Part shown: in pieces, positions 1 to 5,295 of the stretch
Position numbering within the stretch: the stretch's first letter is position 1
Layout: each line of letters starts with the position of its first letter
NCBI GenBank assembly: GCA_035480695.1
Contig: DATIHM010000004.1
Span: 1-5,295 of the forward strand
Source: DATBED01 sp035480695
GTDB taxonomy: Bacteria > Patescibacteriota > Saccharimonadia > Saccharimonadales > UBA4665
Length of the DNA stretch: 5,295 nucleotides
Reading direction: 5' to 3'
Made by a program: the position numbers and the translations under genes
The notes under the pieces: model-generated
Seen by the model: only the letters and a program-made list of their open reading frames with translations
Databases searched by the model: none
Told to the model about the DNA's origin: nothing

Positions 1-7
1 AGCGAAC

Positions 8-14
8 CCTCCTT
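8..14 (-). promoter_or_regulatory. Shine-Dalgarno site of a gene starting just outside the left edge
   Basis: Read on the minus strand this is AAGGAGG, a near-perfect Shine-Dalgarno sequence, with seven bases left before the window ends. A start codon immediately beyond the edge would sit at normal spacing. Together with the promoter-like elements just upstream, it suggests another minus-strand protein gene begins directly after ligA. Its identity cannot be seen. Confidence 0.6.
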
Positions 15-27
15 ATTGATAATCCGA

Positions 28-56
28 ACTATACGCCCGGGTTGTAAGATTTACAA
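28..56 (-). promoter_or_regulatory. Candidate promoter for the gene beyond the left edge
   Basis: On the minus strand there is a -35-like TTGTAA (51-56), a 17-bp spacer and a -10-like TATAGT (28-33, five of six matches to TATAAT). The Shine-Dalgarno site at 8-14 follows, giving a leader of roughly 20 bases. The element begins only 8 bp after the ligA stop codon, so the next gene probably has its own promoter instead of depending wholly on read-through. The call rests on consensus matching only. Confidence 0.5.
42..56. repeat. Inverted repeat TTGTAA-GAT-TTACAA over the -35 element
   Basis: Two perfect 6-bp arms are separated by 3 bp. The right arm is exactly the -35-like hexamer of the left-edge promoter, so a bound protein would block that promoter. 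The arms are AT-rich and too short for a convincing terminator, and no T-run follows in either direction. An operator is possible, but a 6-bp dyad can arise by chance. Confidence 0.35.
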
Positions 57-63
57 GCGTCAG

Positions 64-2091
64 CTAAAGCAACTTTAAGAATTCGGATTCGTTGAGCTGC
101 TTGGTGCCGAGTTTTTCGGCTTTGGTAAGTTTGCCGGCGCCGACATTAGCGCCGACCACCAAGTAATCCGTATCTTTGCCGACCGAGCTTTGGAAGGTGC
201 CGCCGAGGGCGCGGATTTTCTCGGCCGCTTCTTCCCGGCCCATGCTTTCGAGCGTGCCGGTAACCACGAATTTCTGGCCGCTCAGCTTGCCGCCTGTGCG
301 CTTGACCGGCTCGGGTTTGACGCCCAGCTTCTCAAACTTAGCCAGCAGCTTTTGGTTGCGTGGCTCGCTGAACCATTCCACGACGGCTTCGGCCACAATT
401 TCGCCGATGCCTTCAACCTCGGCCAGCGCATCGATTTCAGCTTCAGCCAATTTTTCCAAATTCTTGAAATGGTTGGACAGGTCGATGGCCGTCTGGGCGC
501 CGACATGGCGGATACCCAAGCCGTACACGAATCGGTGGAGCGGCGGTGTCTTTTTAGACTGGATGGCGTTGACCAGCTTGTTGGCCGACACTTCGGCGAA
601 GCGCTCCAGTTTGATGACGTCGTCGGCTTTCAGGGTATAAATGTCGGCCATGTCGGCGACCAGGCCGGCGTCCAGCAAGGCGATGACGTTCTTTTCGCCC
701 AGGCCCTCGATGTCGAGTGCCTCTTTGCTGGCGAAATGCTCGATGCGTTTCCAGGCGCGCGACGGGCAGTGCTCGTTCGGGCAGCGCCAGGCAGCGTCTT
801 CGGCCTTCAGTTTGACCAGCTTGGTGTTGCAATCCGGGCAATGGGTCGGCATCTGGAACGGCTTCTCGGAACCGTCGCGCAGTTTGACCAACGGCTCGAC
901 GACTTCCGGGATAATGTCGCCGGCCTTATGCACGATGACCGTGTCACCTACCCTGATATCTTTACGGTGGACTTCTCCCTCGTTATGCAAGGTCGCCATC
1001 TGCACCGTGCTGCCGGCAATCACCACCGGCTCGAGCATGGCCACCGGCGTGGCCGTGCCAGTCCGGCCGATGGAAACGAAGATGTCTTTGACTTTAGTCG
1101 TGGCCTGCTCGGCCGCATATTTGATGGCGACCGCGCCGCGCGGTGCCTTGCCGACCACGCCCAGGCGACGGTAAAGCTGGCGGTCGTTGACCTTCACGAC
1201 CAAACCATCGGTGTTGAAAGGCAGCTGCTGCCGTTTAGTTTCCCATTCATCGGCGTATTTCTTAACTGCGTCTATCGATTTGAGCACCGGTGCCTGGCGG
1301 TTGTTCAAAAAACCGAGTTCGCTCATGGCTTCGTAAGCGGTTGCGTACGTCGGCACGTCAGCTTCGTTGTCGCGCAGCAGGTCGTAACCACGAAAATGCA
1401 ACGGCCGGCTGACGACCAGCTTCGGGTCGAGCTGGCGGATGGTGCCGGCTGCCGTATTGCGAGGGTTCGCGAACAGCGGTTTGCCCTCTTTGGCGCGCTT
1501 TTCGTTCAGCTTGGCGAAATCCGCCTTGTACATGACGATTTCACCGCGGATTTCGGTACGGCCACGTAAGAAATCGCCGAAGTGCCTGGAGTGTCGCAAC
1601 CTGAGTGGCACGGAGTCAATCGTGCGCACATTGGCCGTGACGTCTTCGCCCACGAAACCGTTGCCGCGGGTGATGGCGCGTTCCAGCACACCGTCTTGGT
1701 AGACCAGGGCGCAGGCGAAGCCATCCATCTTTACATCTGTGAAGTACTCGACCTTAGCGCCGTCTGGCAAGAGTTTGAGGATGCGCTCTTCCCAGGCACG
1801 CAGTTCGGATTCGTCGAAAACGTCATTCAGGCTGAGCATGCGCGAACTGTGGGTCACCTGCGTGAAGCCGGGCAGCGGCGCTCCGGCCACGCGCTGCGTC
1901 GGCGAATCCGGCGTGATGAGTTCGGGGAACTGCGTTTCTAATTGTGACAGCTCGTGCTTCAGGCTGTCGGCGGTGGCCTCGCTCATAATCGACTCATCCA
2001 ACACGTGGTAGTGATAGCGGTAATCGTTAATCAGGTCGCGCAGCTTCGCCACCCGCTCAGCCGCCTTGTCTTTGCTGAGCGCCTTACTCAT
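64..2091 (-). CDS. ligA: NAD+-dependent DNA ligase LigA
   Basis: LigA seals 3'-OH/5'-phosphate nicks during replication and repair, using NAD+ to form a lysine-AMP intermediate and releasing NMN. The 675 residues match the family's usual length of about 670, and all domains are present. Domain Ia occupies about 1-75. The adenylation domain has KMDG with catalytic K121, plus E184, D295, K300 and K324 at the expected places. An OB fold (about 330-410) is followed by a Cys4 zinc finger (C418, C421, C437, C442), helix-hairpin-helix repeats (about 454-590) and a BRCT domain (603-675). Oddities are E38 and A41 where E. coli has Asp32 and Tyr35, D119 in place of the Glu two residues before the lysine, and RGNG for the usual RGDG. 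The ATG overlaps the upstream gene's stop region by 8 nt and has no clear Shine-Dalgarno site, which suggests translational coupling. The stop is TAG. Identity is near certain. Confidence 0.98.
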   Translation of the reverse strand: MSKALSKDKAAERVAKLRDLINDYRYHYHVLDESIMSEATADSLKHELSQLETQFPELITPDSPTQRVAGAPLPGFTQVTHSSRMLSLNDVFDESELRAWEERILKLLPDGAKVEYFTDVKMDGFACALVYQDGVLERAITRGNGFVGEDVTANVRTIDSVPLRLRHSRHFGDFLRGRTEIRGEIVMYKADFAKLNEKRAKEGKPLFANPRNTAAGTIRQLDPKLVVSRPLHFRGYDLLRDNEADVPTYATAYEAMSELGFLNNRQAPVLKSIDAVKKYADEWETKRQQLPFNTDGLVVKVNDRQLYRRLGVVGKAPRGAVAIKYAAEQATTKVKDIFVSIGRTGTATPVAMLEPVVIAGSTVQMATLHNEGEVHRKDIRVGDTVIVHKAGDIIPEVVEPLVKLRDGSEKPFQMPTHCPDCNTKLVKLKAEDAAWRCPNEHCPSRAWKRIEHFASKEALDIEGLGEKNVIALLDAGLVADMADIYTLKADDVIKLERFAEVSANKLVNAIQSKKTPPLHRFVYGLGIRHVGAQTAIDLSNHFKNLEKLAEAEIDALAEVEGIGEIVAEAVVEWFSEPRNQKLLAKFEKLGVKPEPVKRTGGKLSGQKFVVTGTLESMGREEAAEKIRALGGTFQSSVGKDTDYLVVGANVGAGKLTKAEKLGTKQLNESEFLKLL

Positions 2092-3058
2092 TAAGGAGTT
2101 CTCGGTAAAGGTTGTACATGTAAGCGTGTGTCGCTACCAGCGAAAACATCGTCAGCAAGAAGAATACCCACGACGCCAGTGCCGTTATCCAAACTATAAT
2201 CGGCACCATGATGATGGCCGCCACCACGACCAGCGCTATGGGCAGGCAGATTATTTTGCGCAGCACCGTCCAGCGACGGTAACGTACCAACTCGCGGCCG
2301 CTGCGCAGTGCCCTGCCGAGCGTCATGTCCGGCAAAGTCACGACGTAAAGCGCGAACAGCGAAGAAACCGCCATGTAAAGGCTGACGAGCGTAAGAATCA
2401 AGAACAACAGCGCGAAGCCCGTTTTCTCGGGTGTGCTGATGGCAATGCCATTACTGATTACGGAGCTATAAATCTCAGCGCCGAGCAGGAAAGGTATCAG
2501 CTGTAGGCAGATCACTAGCAGCACCAGAATGAAAGGAATCAGCGGATACATGCCCTGGTAGTATGCGTCGCGGACGCTCGGAATGGCTTTGGCGAAAATC
2601 TGGCGCAGCGCCCAGATGACCGCCAGGCTGGTGATTACAGCCAGGAACAGCTGGTAAGCACCGGCCGTCGGGCTTGAGCCGTTCCCGGCTGAGCCGACTA
2701 GCGAAGCGAACACACTGACGCTCGAACCGAGCGACCCGAAATGTCCATGAAATACCGAATCTAGGTTCTGTTTCAAGCTATTCACATCCGAGCTGTTGGC
2801 CAATCCCTGCACTAAGATAAGGTTGAGCAAGCCGTAAACCAGCGTGATGCCGAGGAAGAGGCGTCTGTTCTGCCAGAGGCTGTCGGCGGCGGCCTGCAGC
2901 AGCTGCCAGGCACTCGGCAGTTTGGCCGGGTGCTTATGGCGGTTCTTGAGCTTGAAGTACTGGTGCTTGGGCGGCTTCAGCTGGCGCGGTTTGGCCGCAG
3001 TTCTGGTAGGTCTTTTCGAGGTACTTTTAGCGGCCTTGCTCCCGGTGGTTTTCGCCAT
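2084..3058 (-). CDS. Polytopic membrane protein with a basic N-terminal tail, function unknown
   Basis: I do not recognise a named family. Residues 1-48 are rich in Lys, Arg, Ala, Thr and Pro with almost no acidic residues, like a disordered cationic tail. Hydrophobic segments follow at about 67-86, 134-156, 172-194, 213-241, 266-291 and 293-311, so five or six membrane spans are likely. A Gly/Ser-rich polar loop (about 87-133) lies between the first two. The stretch around 248-268 (LGRALRSGRELVRYRRW) resembles the Ala-x-x-x-Ser/Gly, basic-rich cytoplasmic element seen before a late helix in YciC/DUF975-like and GDPD-associated membrane domains; this is a resemblance only. By the positive-inside rule the tail should be cytoplasmic. 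The gene starts 18 bp after the htpX stop and overlaps ligA by 8 nt. The first Met is the only one in the first 169 residues. A transport, scaffold or envelope role cannot be decided. Confidence 0.85.
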   Translation of the reverse strand: MAKTTGSKAAKSTSKRPTRTAAKPRQLKPPKHQYFKLKNRHKHPAKLPSAWQLLQAAADSLWQNRRLFLGITLVYGLLNLILVQGLANSSDVNSLKQNLDSVFHGHFGSLGSSVSVFASLVGSAGNGSSPTAGAYQLFLAVITSLAVIWALRQIFAKAIPSVRDAYYQGMYPLIPFILVLLVICLQLIPFLLGAEIYSSVISNGIAISTPEKTGFALLFLILTLVSLYMAVSSLFALYVVTLPDMTLGRALRSGRELVRYRRWTVLRKIICLPIALVVVAAIIMVPIIVWITALASWVFFLLTMFSLVATHAYMYNLYRELLNE

Positions 3059-3064
3059 GCCACC

Positions 3065-3070
3065 ATTATA
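3065..3070 (-). promoter_or_regulatory. Perfect -10 hexamer (TATAAT), possible leaderless promoter
   Basis: TATAAT on the minus strand lies in the short gap between htpX and the membrane-protein gene, ending six bases before that gene's ATG. Transcription from it would begin at or next to the A of the ATG, giving a leaderless mRNA. The 17-bp-distant -35 position (3088-3093) reads TGGGAA, only three of six matches. The gap has no usable Shine-Dalgarno site, which fits either leaderless initiation or coupling to htpX. Confidence 0.45.
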
Positions 3071-3076
3071 GGCTAT

Positions 3077-3949
3077 CTAGGCGTGGGTTCCCATGTCCTG
3101 TAAGCGCTTGATACGATCGGCAATCGGCGGGTGGGTGTCAAACAGGCTGGTCAAGCTGTGGCCTTTGAGCGGATTAGCGAAAAACAGGTGGGCAGTCGCT
3201 GTATTCTGCTTACGCAGGACGCCGCCGCTTTGCTGGATTTTCTCGAGCGCGCTGACCAGGCCTTCGGGATAACGCGTGGTCAACGCCCCGGTCGCGTCGG
3301 CCAGGTATTCGCGTTGGCGCGAAATGGCCAGCTGGATCATGGCGGCGACAATCGGCGCCAGGATGGCAGCCACGATTCCCAGCAAGAAGAAAATCTGGTT
3401 GTTTTCGCGGTCGTCGTTGAACCACACCAGGCGCAGGATGATGTCGGCAATCAGCGAGATGATGGCCGTCAGGGCGAACGCCACCATGCTGACGCGGATG
3501 TCGTAGTTCTTGACGTGGCCCAGCTCGTGGGCGATGACGCCTTGCAGCTCGTTGTCGTCCATCATATCGAGCAGGCCGCTGGTGACGCAGACGGCGGCGT
3601 GTTTGGGGTCGCGGCCGGTGGCGAAAGCGTTCGGCGACGGGTCGTTTATGATGTAGACCTTAGGTATCGGCAGACCGTCGGTTATGGCCAGGTTCTCGAC
3701 GGTGCGCCAGAGGCGCGGGTTGTCGGATTGGGTGATTTCGTGGGCCGAATTCACCGCCAGCGCCATTTGGGAGCCGCTGTAATAAGTGATGATGACGTAC
3801 AGGAACGAGCCGATCAGGCCGCCGTAAAATACGCCCGTCCCGCCGTTCAGGAACTTGGCAAAAACCCAGACCATTCCAGCTAAGAAAGCCAGAAAGACCG
3901 CCATGATGATGACGGTCTTACGTTTGTTACTGGCTATGTCGGAGTACAT
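3077..3949 (-). CDS. htpX: Membrane zinc metalloprotease HtpX (peptidase M48B)
   Basis: HtpX proteases cleave damaged or misassembled membrane proteins and, in E. coli, back up FtsH in membrane quality control. The 290 residues are close to the 293 of the E. coli protein. Two N-terminal membrane segments (about 12-34 and 39-57) precede the catalytic domain. The zinc site is HELGH, with H141, catalytic E142 and H145, and the third ligand E214 in the SRQREYLADA motif. Two further hydrophobic segments (about 153-175 and 186-208) lie between these elements, as in the family. NAFATGRDP (107-115) and the late FDTHPP motif are also typical. The ATG follows the lemA TAG stop with no intervening base and no clear Shine-Dalgarno site, so translation is probably coupled to lemA. 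Assignment to HtpX is strong; the native substrates are unknown. Confidence 0.95.
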   Translation of the reverse strand: MYSDIASNKRKTVIIMAVFLAFLAGMVWVFAKFLNGGTGVFYGGLIGSFLYVIITYYSGSQMALAVNSAHEITQSDNPRLWRTVENLAITDGLPIPKVYIINDPSPNAFATGRDPKHAAVCVTSGLLDMMDDNELQGVIAHELGHVKNYDIRVSMVAFALTAIISLIADIILRLVWFNDDRENNQIFFLLGIVAAILAPIVAAMIQLAISRQREYLADATGALTTRYPEGLVSALEKIQQSGGVLRKQNTATAHLFFANPLKGHSLTSLFDTHPPIADRIKRLQDMGTHA

Positions 3950-4513
3950 CTAGAAGCTGACGCTCGGGGCGTTCTGCACGGCAGCGGCGCTGGCTTCGTC
4001 GACCTCGTAGAACTCTTTGTCCTGCTTGAAACCTAAAATGCCGGCGAAGATGTTCGTCGGAAATGTCTTGCGCTTGGTATTGAAGTCGCGCACCACACCG
4101 TTGTAGAAGCGGCGGGCGGCTTGGATCTTGTCTTCGGTGTCGGTCAGCTGCGCCTGCAAGTCCTGGAAGTTCTGCGAGGCCTTCAGGTCGGGATAATTCT
4201 CAGCGACCGCAAAAAGACTCTTCATGGTCTGTGTGAAGGCATTGTCGGCCTTGGCTGTTTCGGCCACACCTTGGGCACCCAAAGCGTTGGCGCGGGCAGC
4301 CGTAACATCCTCAAAAACCGATTTTTCGTGCGCGGCGTAACCTTTGACCGTATTGATCAGGTTCGGGATAAGGTCGTAACGACGCTTCAGCTGCACGGTG
4401 ATGTCGCTGAAGGCCTCGTCGGACTGCTGGTTGAGGCGCACCAGGCTGTTGAACATAGCCGCCAGGAAGATTCCCAGGACGACGACCACGCCTACGATAA
4501 TGATTATGACCAT
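3950..4513 (-). CDS. lemA: LemA family protein
   Basis: LemA proteins are widespread, membrane-anchored helical-bundle proteins without a settled biochemical function. The 187 residues match the usual length of about 185. A hydrophobic segment at 2-20 has no positive charge before it, and basic residues follow (R26, then KRR at 43-45), so the N-terminus is predicted outside and the helical domain inside. Family hallmarks are VQLKRRYDLIPNLI (40-53), the KGYAAHEKSVFEDVTAARA region (57-75), RFYNGVVRDFN (135-145) and FYEVDE (168-173). The start is set by AAGGAGG three bases before the ATG, a strong if close-spaced Shine-Dalgarno sequence. The gene is first in the minus-strand cluster and abuts htpX, a pairing seen in many bacteria that suggests joint envelope work. 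The stop is TAG. Confidence 0.95.
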   Translation of the reverse strand: MVIIIIVGVVVVLGIFLAAMFNSLVRLNQQSDEAFSDITVQLKRRYDLIPNLINTVKGYAAHEKSVFEDVTAARANALGAQGVAETAKADNAFTQTMKSLFAVAENYPDLKASQNFQDLQAQLTDTEDKIQAARRFYNGVVRDFNTKRKTFPTNIFAGILGFKQDKEFYEVDEASAAAVQNAPSVSF

Positions 4514-4522
4514 GGGCCTCCT
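4514..4522 (-). promoter_or_regulatory. lemA Shine-Dalgarno region
   Basis: On the minus strand the bases directly before the lemA ATG contain AAGGAGG followed by CCC. The three-base gap from GGAGG to the ATG is shorter than the usual five to nine, but no other ATG is nearby, so it still decides the start. It is the only strong Shine-Dalgarno site among the complete genes in the window. Confidence 0.75.
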
Positions 4523-4537
4523 TCACTTAGTAATTCA

Positions 4538-4567
4538 ATTATACAACATGCCGCCGGCGGCTGTATC
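4538..4567 (-). promoter_or_regulatory. Promoter of the lemA-htpX operon
   Basis: A perfect -10 hexamer TATAAT lies at 4538-4543 on the minus strand, 24 bases before the lemA ATG. That gives a short leader of about 18 bases with the Shine-Dalgarno site inside it. The best -35 candidate is GATACA (4562-4567) with an 18-bp spacer, matching only the ACA half of TTGACA. A weak -35 beside a 12-bp palindrome hints at activator or repressor control. The -35 candidate overlaps the -10 of the divergent gene. Confidence 0.6.
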
Positions 4568-4569
4568 AT
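4541..4569 (+). promoter_or_regulatory. Candidate promoter of the divergent carboxypeptidase gene
   Basis: The plus strand has TATCAT at 4564-4569 (five of six matches to TATAAT), 11 bases before the ATG at 4581. The predicted start of transcription leaves a leader of only about four or five bases. The -35 position at 17 bp reads ATACAA (4541-4546), a poor match, and it overlaps the -10 of lemA. The two divergent promoters would therefore compete for polymerase. Confidence 0.45.
4550..4561. repeat. 12-bp perfect palindrome GCCGCCGGCGGC between divergent promoters
   Basis: The sequence is its own reverse complement over 12 bp and sits in the shared spacer of the two divergent promoters. Short outer arms ATACA (4541-4545) and TGTAT (4562-4566) are also complementary, although offset by four bases on the left. 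It lies upstream of both predicted transcription starts, so it cannot act as an RNA hairpin for either gene and fits better as a protein-binding site. No regulator family can be named from it. Confidence 0.5.
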
Positions 4570-4580
4570 AGAAAGAGCAT

Positions 4581-5295
4581 ATGAACAGAAAATCCCGGTG
4601 GATAAGATGGGTTGTCGCTTTCGCCGTCATCGTAGTGCTTTATCTGGCGTGGGCCATTTTCAGGCCGCTGCCGGGGATTAACGCGACCGGTCCGAGGACA
4701 TTGAGCCTGACAACCCCAGACACCGTGCTGGCCTGGCCGGCAGCAGGCCAATCGGCCGTCGGCGTAACCGGAACGAACATCCTGCTGGCCCACGGAGTGC
4801 AGAAACCGGCGCCGACGGCTAGCACTGCCAAACTGATAACCTGCCTGCTGGTTCTGAAGCAGAAGCCGCTCAGCGTAGGCCAACAAGGGCCGACCATCAC
4901 GCTGACGCCGGGCGACGTTGCTATCTACAACTCATATCTGGCGCATGCCGGCTCGACAGTACCAGTCGCTGCCGGCGAACAAATCAGCGAATATCAGATG
5001 CTGGAGGCTATCTTATTGCCCTCGGCCAACAACATGGCCGACAGCCTGGCCATCTGGGCCTACGGCTCATTGCCGGCCTATACTGCGGCCGCCAACGCCT
5101 GGCTGAAGCAGCAAGGGTTGGCGGACACGACGGTCGGCAGTGACGCCAGCGGTTACAATCCGAGCACTGTCAGCACCGCCGCCGACTTGGTGCGCATCGG
5201 CGAAATGGCCATGCAGAGCCCGGTATTGGCTGGAGTCGTCGGCCAGACCTCCGCAGCCGGCATCCCGATGGCCGGCACCATCAAGAACGTCAACC
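4581..5295 (+). CDS. D-alanyl-D-alanine carboxypeptidase-like protein (peptidase S11), 3' end missing
   Basis: S11 enzymes remove the terminal D-Ala from peptidoglycan stem peptides outside the membrane, limiting cross-linking. The first 238 codons are present and the frame is open to the right edge. A short basic N-terminus (MNRKSRWIRW) precedes one hydrophobic segment at about 11-27. With no obvious signal peptidase site after it, the protein is probably membrane-anchored rather than released. The nucleophile motif is S81-T-A-K84 and the second motif is S148-A-N150 in LLPSANNMAD; the DASGYNPSTVSTAADL region (188-203) is also typical. The third motif (KTG) should lie beyond the window. An in-frame TAG at 4569-4571 makes the ATG at 4581 the first possible start. 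Only a weak purine run, GAAAGAG, precedes it. The gene diverges from lemA across 67 bp. A penicillin-binding endopeptidase of the same fold is the main alternative. Confidence 0.9.
   Translation, partial: MNRKSRWIRWVVAFAVIVVLYLAWAIFRPLPGINATGPRTLSLTTPDTVLAWPAAGQSAVGVTGTNILLAHGVQKPAPTASTAKLITCLLVLKQKPLSVGQQGPTITLTPGDVAIYNSYLAHAGSTVPVAAGEQISEYQMLEAILLPSANNMADSLAIWAYGSLPAYTAAANAWLKQQGLADTTVGSDASGYNPSTVSTAADLVRIGEMAMQSPVLAGVVGQTSAAGIPMAGTIKNVN

Noticed and set aside
42..63. Rho-independent terminator for ligA
   Set aside because: The only dyad after the ligA stop has 6-bp AT-rich arms and no following T-run, so no terminator can be called in the window.
1130..1144. Inverted repeat ACCGCG-CCG-CGCGGT
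   Set aside because: It lies inside the conserved APRGAVAIK region of ligA and is explained by GC-rich codons; no T-run or regulatory context.
190..1569. Long plus-strand open frame of 459 codons opposite ligA
   Set aside because: It lies wholly antisense to LigA, has no recognisable motif, and such frames are common opposite GC-rich coding sequence with biased third positions.
2066..2506. Plus-strand open frame of 146 codons opposite the membrane-protein gene
   Set aside because: Translation is rich in Gln, Arg and His with no domain, as expected from antisense of hydrophobic codons.
3131..3883. Plus-strand open frame of 250 codons opposite htpX
   Set aside because: Low-complexity Val/Asp/Gly-rich translation, antisense to a clear HtpX; a codon-bias shadow.
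4121..4681. Plus-strand open frame of 186 codons spanning antisense lemA into the carboxypeptidase start
   Set aside because: It crosses the divergent promoter region and overlaps two confident genes in other frames; no family features.
1..5295. CRISPR array, insertion sequence, tRNA/rRNA, riboswitch or recoded stop codons
   Set aside because: No regularly spaced repeats, transposase, terminal inverted repeats or cloverleaf were seen; gene spacing leaves no room for a riboswitch, and complete genes end in TAG or TAA with intact reading under the standard bacterial code.

Overview
The window reads as a compact bacterial housekeeping segment. It holds four genes on the minus strand, in transcription order lemA, htpX, an unassigned polytopic membrane protein, and ligA. 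A divergent plus-strand gene for a serine D-Ala-D-Ala carboxypeptidase-like protein (peptidase family S11) runs off the right edge. All complete genes end in TAG or TAA, and the standard bacterial code gives intact, full-length family members. GC content is moderate to slightly high. Short proteins, near-zero spacing, divergent residues in the ligase and the overall protein flavour suggest a Patescibacteria/CPR genome, possibly Saccharibacteria. That placement is inference from recalled protein character, not from any search.

Layout from left to right: positions 1-63 are the end of the ligA transcript region plus what looks like the promoter and ribosome binding site of another minus-strand gene whose start codon lies just outside the window. 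Positions 64-2091 encode LigA, the NAD+-dependent DNA ligase. Positions 2084-3058 encode a 324-residue membrane protein with a very basic N-terminal tail, whose end overlaps the ligA start by 8 nt. Positions 3077-3949 encode HtpX (M48 membrane metalloprotease) and 3950-4513 encode LemA, with no spacer between them. Positions 4514-4580 are a short divergent regulatory region. Positions 4581-5295 hold the 5' 238 codons of the carboxypeptidase-like gene. No gene-free stretch exceeds 70 bases.

The four minus-strand genes are packed tightly enough to be one operon read from a promoter near 4538. A perfect TATAAT at 3065-3070 may add an internal, leaderless start for the last two genes. LemA and HtpX are a recurrent pair in bacteria and probably work at the membrane in envelope maintenance; HtpX proteins degrade misfolded membrane proteins. 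The divergent carboxypeptidase would trim peptidoglycan stem peptides, so the divergent region may coordinate envelope functions. LigA seals Okazaki fragments and repair nicks, and its place in this operon looks like genomic packing rather than shared pathway.

I do not see a novel defence, mobile or RNA system here. The points most worth a second look are unusual residues in the LigA NAD+-binding domain, a mutually overlapping divergent promoter pair around a 12-bp perfect palindrome, and candidate leaderless starts.
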